64,000 nucleotides of DNA from Novacetimonas pomaceti (GTDB taxonomy: Bacteria > Pseudomonadota > Alphaproteobacteria > Acetobacterales > Acetobacteraceae): the NCBI RefSeq assembly GCF_003207955.1, contig NZ_NOXG01000003.1:186001-250000 (forward strand). The letters run 5' to 3'. A program made the position numbers and the translations under genes. Within the stretch, counting starts at the first letter, position 1, and the number at the start of each line of letters is the position of its first letter. Positions 62,472 through 64,000 of the stretch are shown here, one piece after another. The notes beneath the pieces were generated by a model. The model was not told the origin of the DNA, did no database searches, and saw nothing but the letters and a program-made list of their open reading frames with translations.

Positions 62472-62521
62472 CCCGGCCCCATCAGGGGCCGGGATGCCCG
62501 CGATCATGGCGCCATGATCGC
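62472..62521. promoter_or_regulatory. Hairpin plus 22-base palindrome between the AAA+ gene and the downstream gene
   Basis: cccggcccc-atca-ggggccggg (62472-62493) is a perfect hairpin beginning six bases after the ATPase stop. Six bases later (62500-62521) comes a perfect 22-base palindrome, half-site gcgatcatggc. Together they could be an attenuating hairpin followed by an operator for the next gene. Confidence 0.5.
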
Positions 62522-62610
62522 CTTGTGCCCATCGGGAACACCGGCGTAAGGCGAAATGGTCTTTTCTATCCGTCCGTCCGTGGGTTTCGGGGCGGATATC
62601 GCGTCAGGAT

Positions 62611-63564
62611 ATGAATTCCGGAATGTCTGCTGTCTCCCGTCTGTGGCACCGTGCCCCCCTCTGGCGTCTGTGCCTGTATTCCATTTTCATCTTTTCCATC
62701 CTGATGCTGGTGTTTCCACCCGCTTACCTGTCGCGCCTATGGCCGGGGGTGCAGAACATCACCCAGCGCATCCATCACGCGCTGGGCATGAATGACGCGC
62801 CGCCTGCCGCCGAGAATGGCGGCGGGGGAGACGACGGGGTCGTGACCATGATGCCGATCACCGATCGCCTGACCAAGGCGATACCGTTCGCGGGCCGCAT
62901 CCTGCCGCTGCCCGCCGGGGTATGGCATCCGGTCATGAACGTCATCACCGGCCCCCATGGCGAAATCCTGGAAAATATCCTTGTCCGTGTCCATGACCAC
63001 GTTGTCACGGGCCTGATCGGGGCAGAAGCCAGCACGCAGGCCGTGCCGGAAAGCGCCGCGCTGACAATGGATTCAAGCTGCCATGATGACCGCAATCTCG
63101 CGGCCCATACGCTGCCGGCGAAACCGCCCGGGGTGGAATGCTGGTTTACCGCCGCCGTCTATCCCACATCCATCACGCGTACCGCCATCATCGCCAACCG
63201 CCTGAAGGAACTGGGCTTCACGCTGCCGAATGTCCTGTACAAGGCAAGCTGGACCTATGCCGCGCCATCCCCCGATCATACGGTCAATGTGGAAACGGTG
63301 ACGATTTTCCTCAATCCCGTGGCCACGGAAAAGACCGCCTCCCTGCAGAGCCCCGATGACTGGGCCAAGGAAACCCTGTCGCAGCATCCCGCCGCCCTCA
63401 ATTTCGTCCAGAAGGGCAATAGCTGGATGGAAACATGGGCGCATATCCTGCATGACGGCTTCAACAGCGACATGATGGCCTCGAGCGAGGAACAGCGCGC
63501 CCGCGCGTCACAGGACCCGGCAGCCCCGACCGATACGAAGAACGCCAACAGCTCCCTCGACTGA
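62611..63564 (+). CDS. Membrane-anchored periplasmic protein of unknown family, third gene of the AAA+ cluster
   Basis: The 317-residue product has a short cytoplasmic start, one membrane helix (about 19-38, LCLYSIFIFSILMLVFPPAYL) and a large periplasmic domain containing two Cys that could pair (in SSCHDD and GVECWF). The domain has alternating strands (GRILPLPAGVWHPVMNV, NVETVTIFLNPV) and a helical C-terminal part, ending in a Ser/Asp/Pro-rich tail. I recognise no family. The ATG at 62611 follows agga. It lies 145 bases after the ATPase, behind two palindromes, so it may have its own control. Confidence 0.72.
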   Translation: MNSGMSAVSRLWHRAPLWRLCLYSIFIFSILMLVFPPAYLSRLWPGVQNITQRIHHALGMNDAPPAAENGGGGDDGVVTMMPITDRLTKAIPFAGRILPLPAGVWHPVMNVITGPHGEILENILVRVHDHVVTGLIGAEASTQAVPESAALTMDSSCHDDRNLAAHTLPAKPPGVECWFTAAVYPTSITRTAIIANRLKELGFTLPNVLYKASWTYAAPSPDHTVNVETVTIFLNPVATEKTASLQSPDDWAKETLSQHPAALNFVQKGNSWMETWAHILHDGFNSDMMASSEEQRARASQDPAAPTDTKNANSSLD

Positions 63565-63715
63565 GGGACTGTTTGAAAAGACAGGCCTGACAACTCTCTG
63601 GAATCATAAGAGTTTTTTGTAAAAAGCTTCAATAAAGACGCCGCCTTTTTGAAAAAAGGCGGCACCCAAAAACTTTTATTATTTATTATCAGCAGGTTGT
63701 TTTCAAACAGCCCCC
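63565..63715. repeat. Nested palindromic intergenic repeat, copy E
   Basis: This copy begins directly after the preceding stop with GGGACTGTTTGAAAA and ends GTTTTCAAACAGCCCCC, giving imperfect terminal inverted repeats. Inside are AGAGTTTTTTGT, a decayed AAGCTT palindrome, a ccgccttttt / aaaaaggcgg hairpin and ACCCAAAAACTTTTAT. Module order is as in copies B and C. Confidence 0.9.
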
Positions 63716-63758
63716 AAGCGGGACCGCTGGCGGACAGTGTCCCCAGCCGCGTTATCCC

Positions 63759-64000
63759 CTATCGCAGGACATCCGAAATATCGATCAGGAAGTCCAGCAC
63801 CGTGCGGGTGCGCAATGGCAATGTGCGCGGCCCGGTATGCACGGCATAAAACGGCAGTTCCGGGACGGTCCATTCCGGGAAAAGATGGATCAGTCGCCCG
63901 CTGGCGATGTCTTCTTCTACCTGGAAGGAAGGCAGCATGCCGATTCCCAGTCCCGAACGGACCGCCTGCAGGACAGCTTCGCTGCTGTTGGCGCGGAAGG
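63759..64000 (-). CDS. LysR-type transcriptional regulator, C-terminal part
   Basis: The last 80 residues of a gene that continues beyond the right edge are visible. They match the end of a LysR substrate-binding domain: SSEAVLQAVRSGLGIGMLP, SGRLIHLFPEW, LPFYAVH and a C-terminal helix VLDFLIDI. The HTH and effector site are outside the window, so the target is unknown. Confidence 0.85.
   Translation of the reverse strand, partial: FRANSSEAVLQAVRSGLGIGMLPSFQVEEDIASGRLIHLFPEWTVPELPFYAVHTGPRTLPLRTRTVLDFLIDISDVLR

Noticed and set aside
1..64000. tRNA, rRNA, CRISPR arrays, integrases or transposases
   Set aside because: I looked through the intergenic stretches and product list and saw none that could be supported.

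Overview
The window is GC-rich, gene-dense chromosomal DNA from an alphaproteobacterium. The gene content points to an acetic acid bacterium (Acetobacteraceae, probably Komagataeibacter or Gluconacetobacter). The reasons are a pdeA-dgc cyclic-di-GMP gene pair laid out as in cellulose-producing Komagataeibacter, a suc operon encoding an E3 subunit with its own lipoyl domain, an OlsB-type ornithine-lipid acyltransferase beside fur and mucR, and protein sequences typical of Rhodospirillales. Genus is an inference. I saw no rRNA, tRNA, CRISPR array, phage gene or transposase.

Layout. 1-2.2 kb: the 3' truncated end of an aldehyde dehydrogenase gene, then a frameshifted acuI-type reductase. 2.4-4.9 kb: feoA-feoB plus a small Cys-rich membrane protein, behind a Fur-box-like palindrome. 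5.3-9.3 kb: two multidomain PAS-GGDEF-EAL enzymes, a predicted heme-PAS phosphodiesterase followed by a predicted flavin-PAS diguanylate cyclase. 9.5-17.4 kb (minus): zapE and the 2-oxoglutarate dehydrogenase genes sucA-sucB-lpd. 17.7-22.4 kb: a 2-oxoglutarate/Fe(II) oxygenase, two small exported proteins, zwf and asd. 22.6-26.2 kb: sdhCDAB. 26.3-33.9 kb: a protein phosphatase, an XRE regulator, then a minus-strand run nfu-rutE-tsaB-rimI / mucR-fur-olsB-lnt with a tusA-like gene inserted on the plus strand. 34-39.4 kb: an EnvZ/OmpR-type two-component system, an exported TPR protein, ExbB and a TonB-like stub without ExbD. 39.6-49.1 kb: prfB (with programmed frameshift), mrcA, an aldo/keto reductase, hrcA, rph-rdgB and a Cys-motif-bearing flavin oxidoreductase. 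49.2-60.3 kb: the classic translation/RNA operon rimP-nusA-ylxR-infB-rbfA // truB-rpsO-pnp, interrupted by an MCE-domain gene on the opposite strand. 60.5-63.6 kb: a three-gene cluster built around a membrane-anchored, ClpB-like AAA+ ATPase. 63.76 kb to the end: the C-terminal part of a LysR-type regulator.

Two themes stand out. First, five copies of a nested-palindrome repeat of about 140-160 bp, with partly preserved terminal inverted repeats and occurring in both orientations, sit at gene 3' ends (9.3, 36.5, 43.6, 47.5 and 63.6 kb). Second, the cluster at 60.5-63.6 kb encodes a Clp-type unfoldase tethered by two transmembrane helices and flanked by two single-span envelope proteins of no recognised family. 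It is the best candidate here for an undescribed system, possibly ATP-driven remodelling of envelope proteins. The rest is mostly core metabolism (TCA cycle, pentose phosphate pathway, Asp-family amino acids), translation, envelope biogenesis and iron handling.
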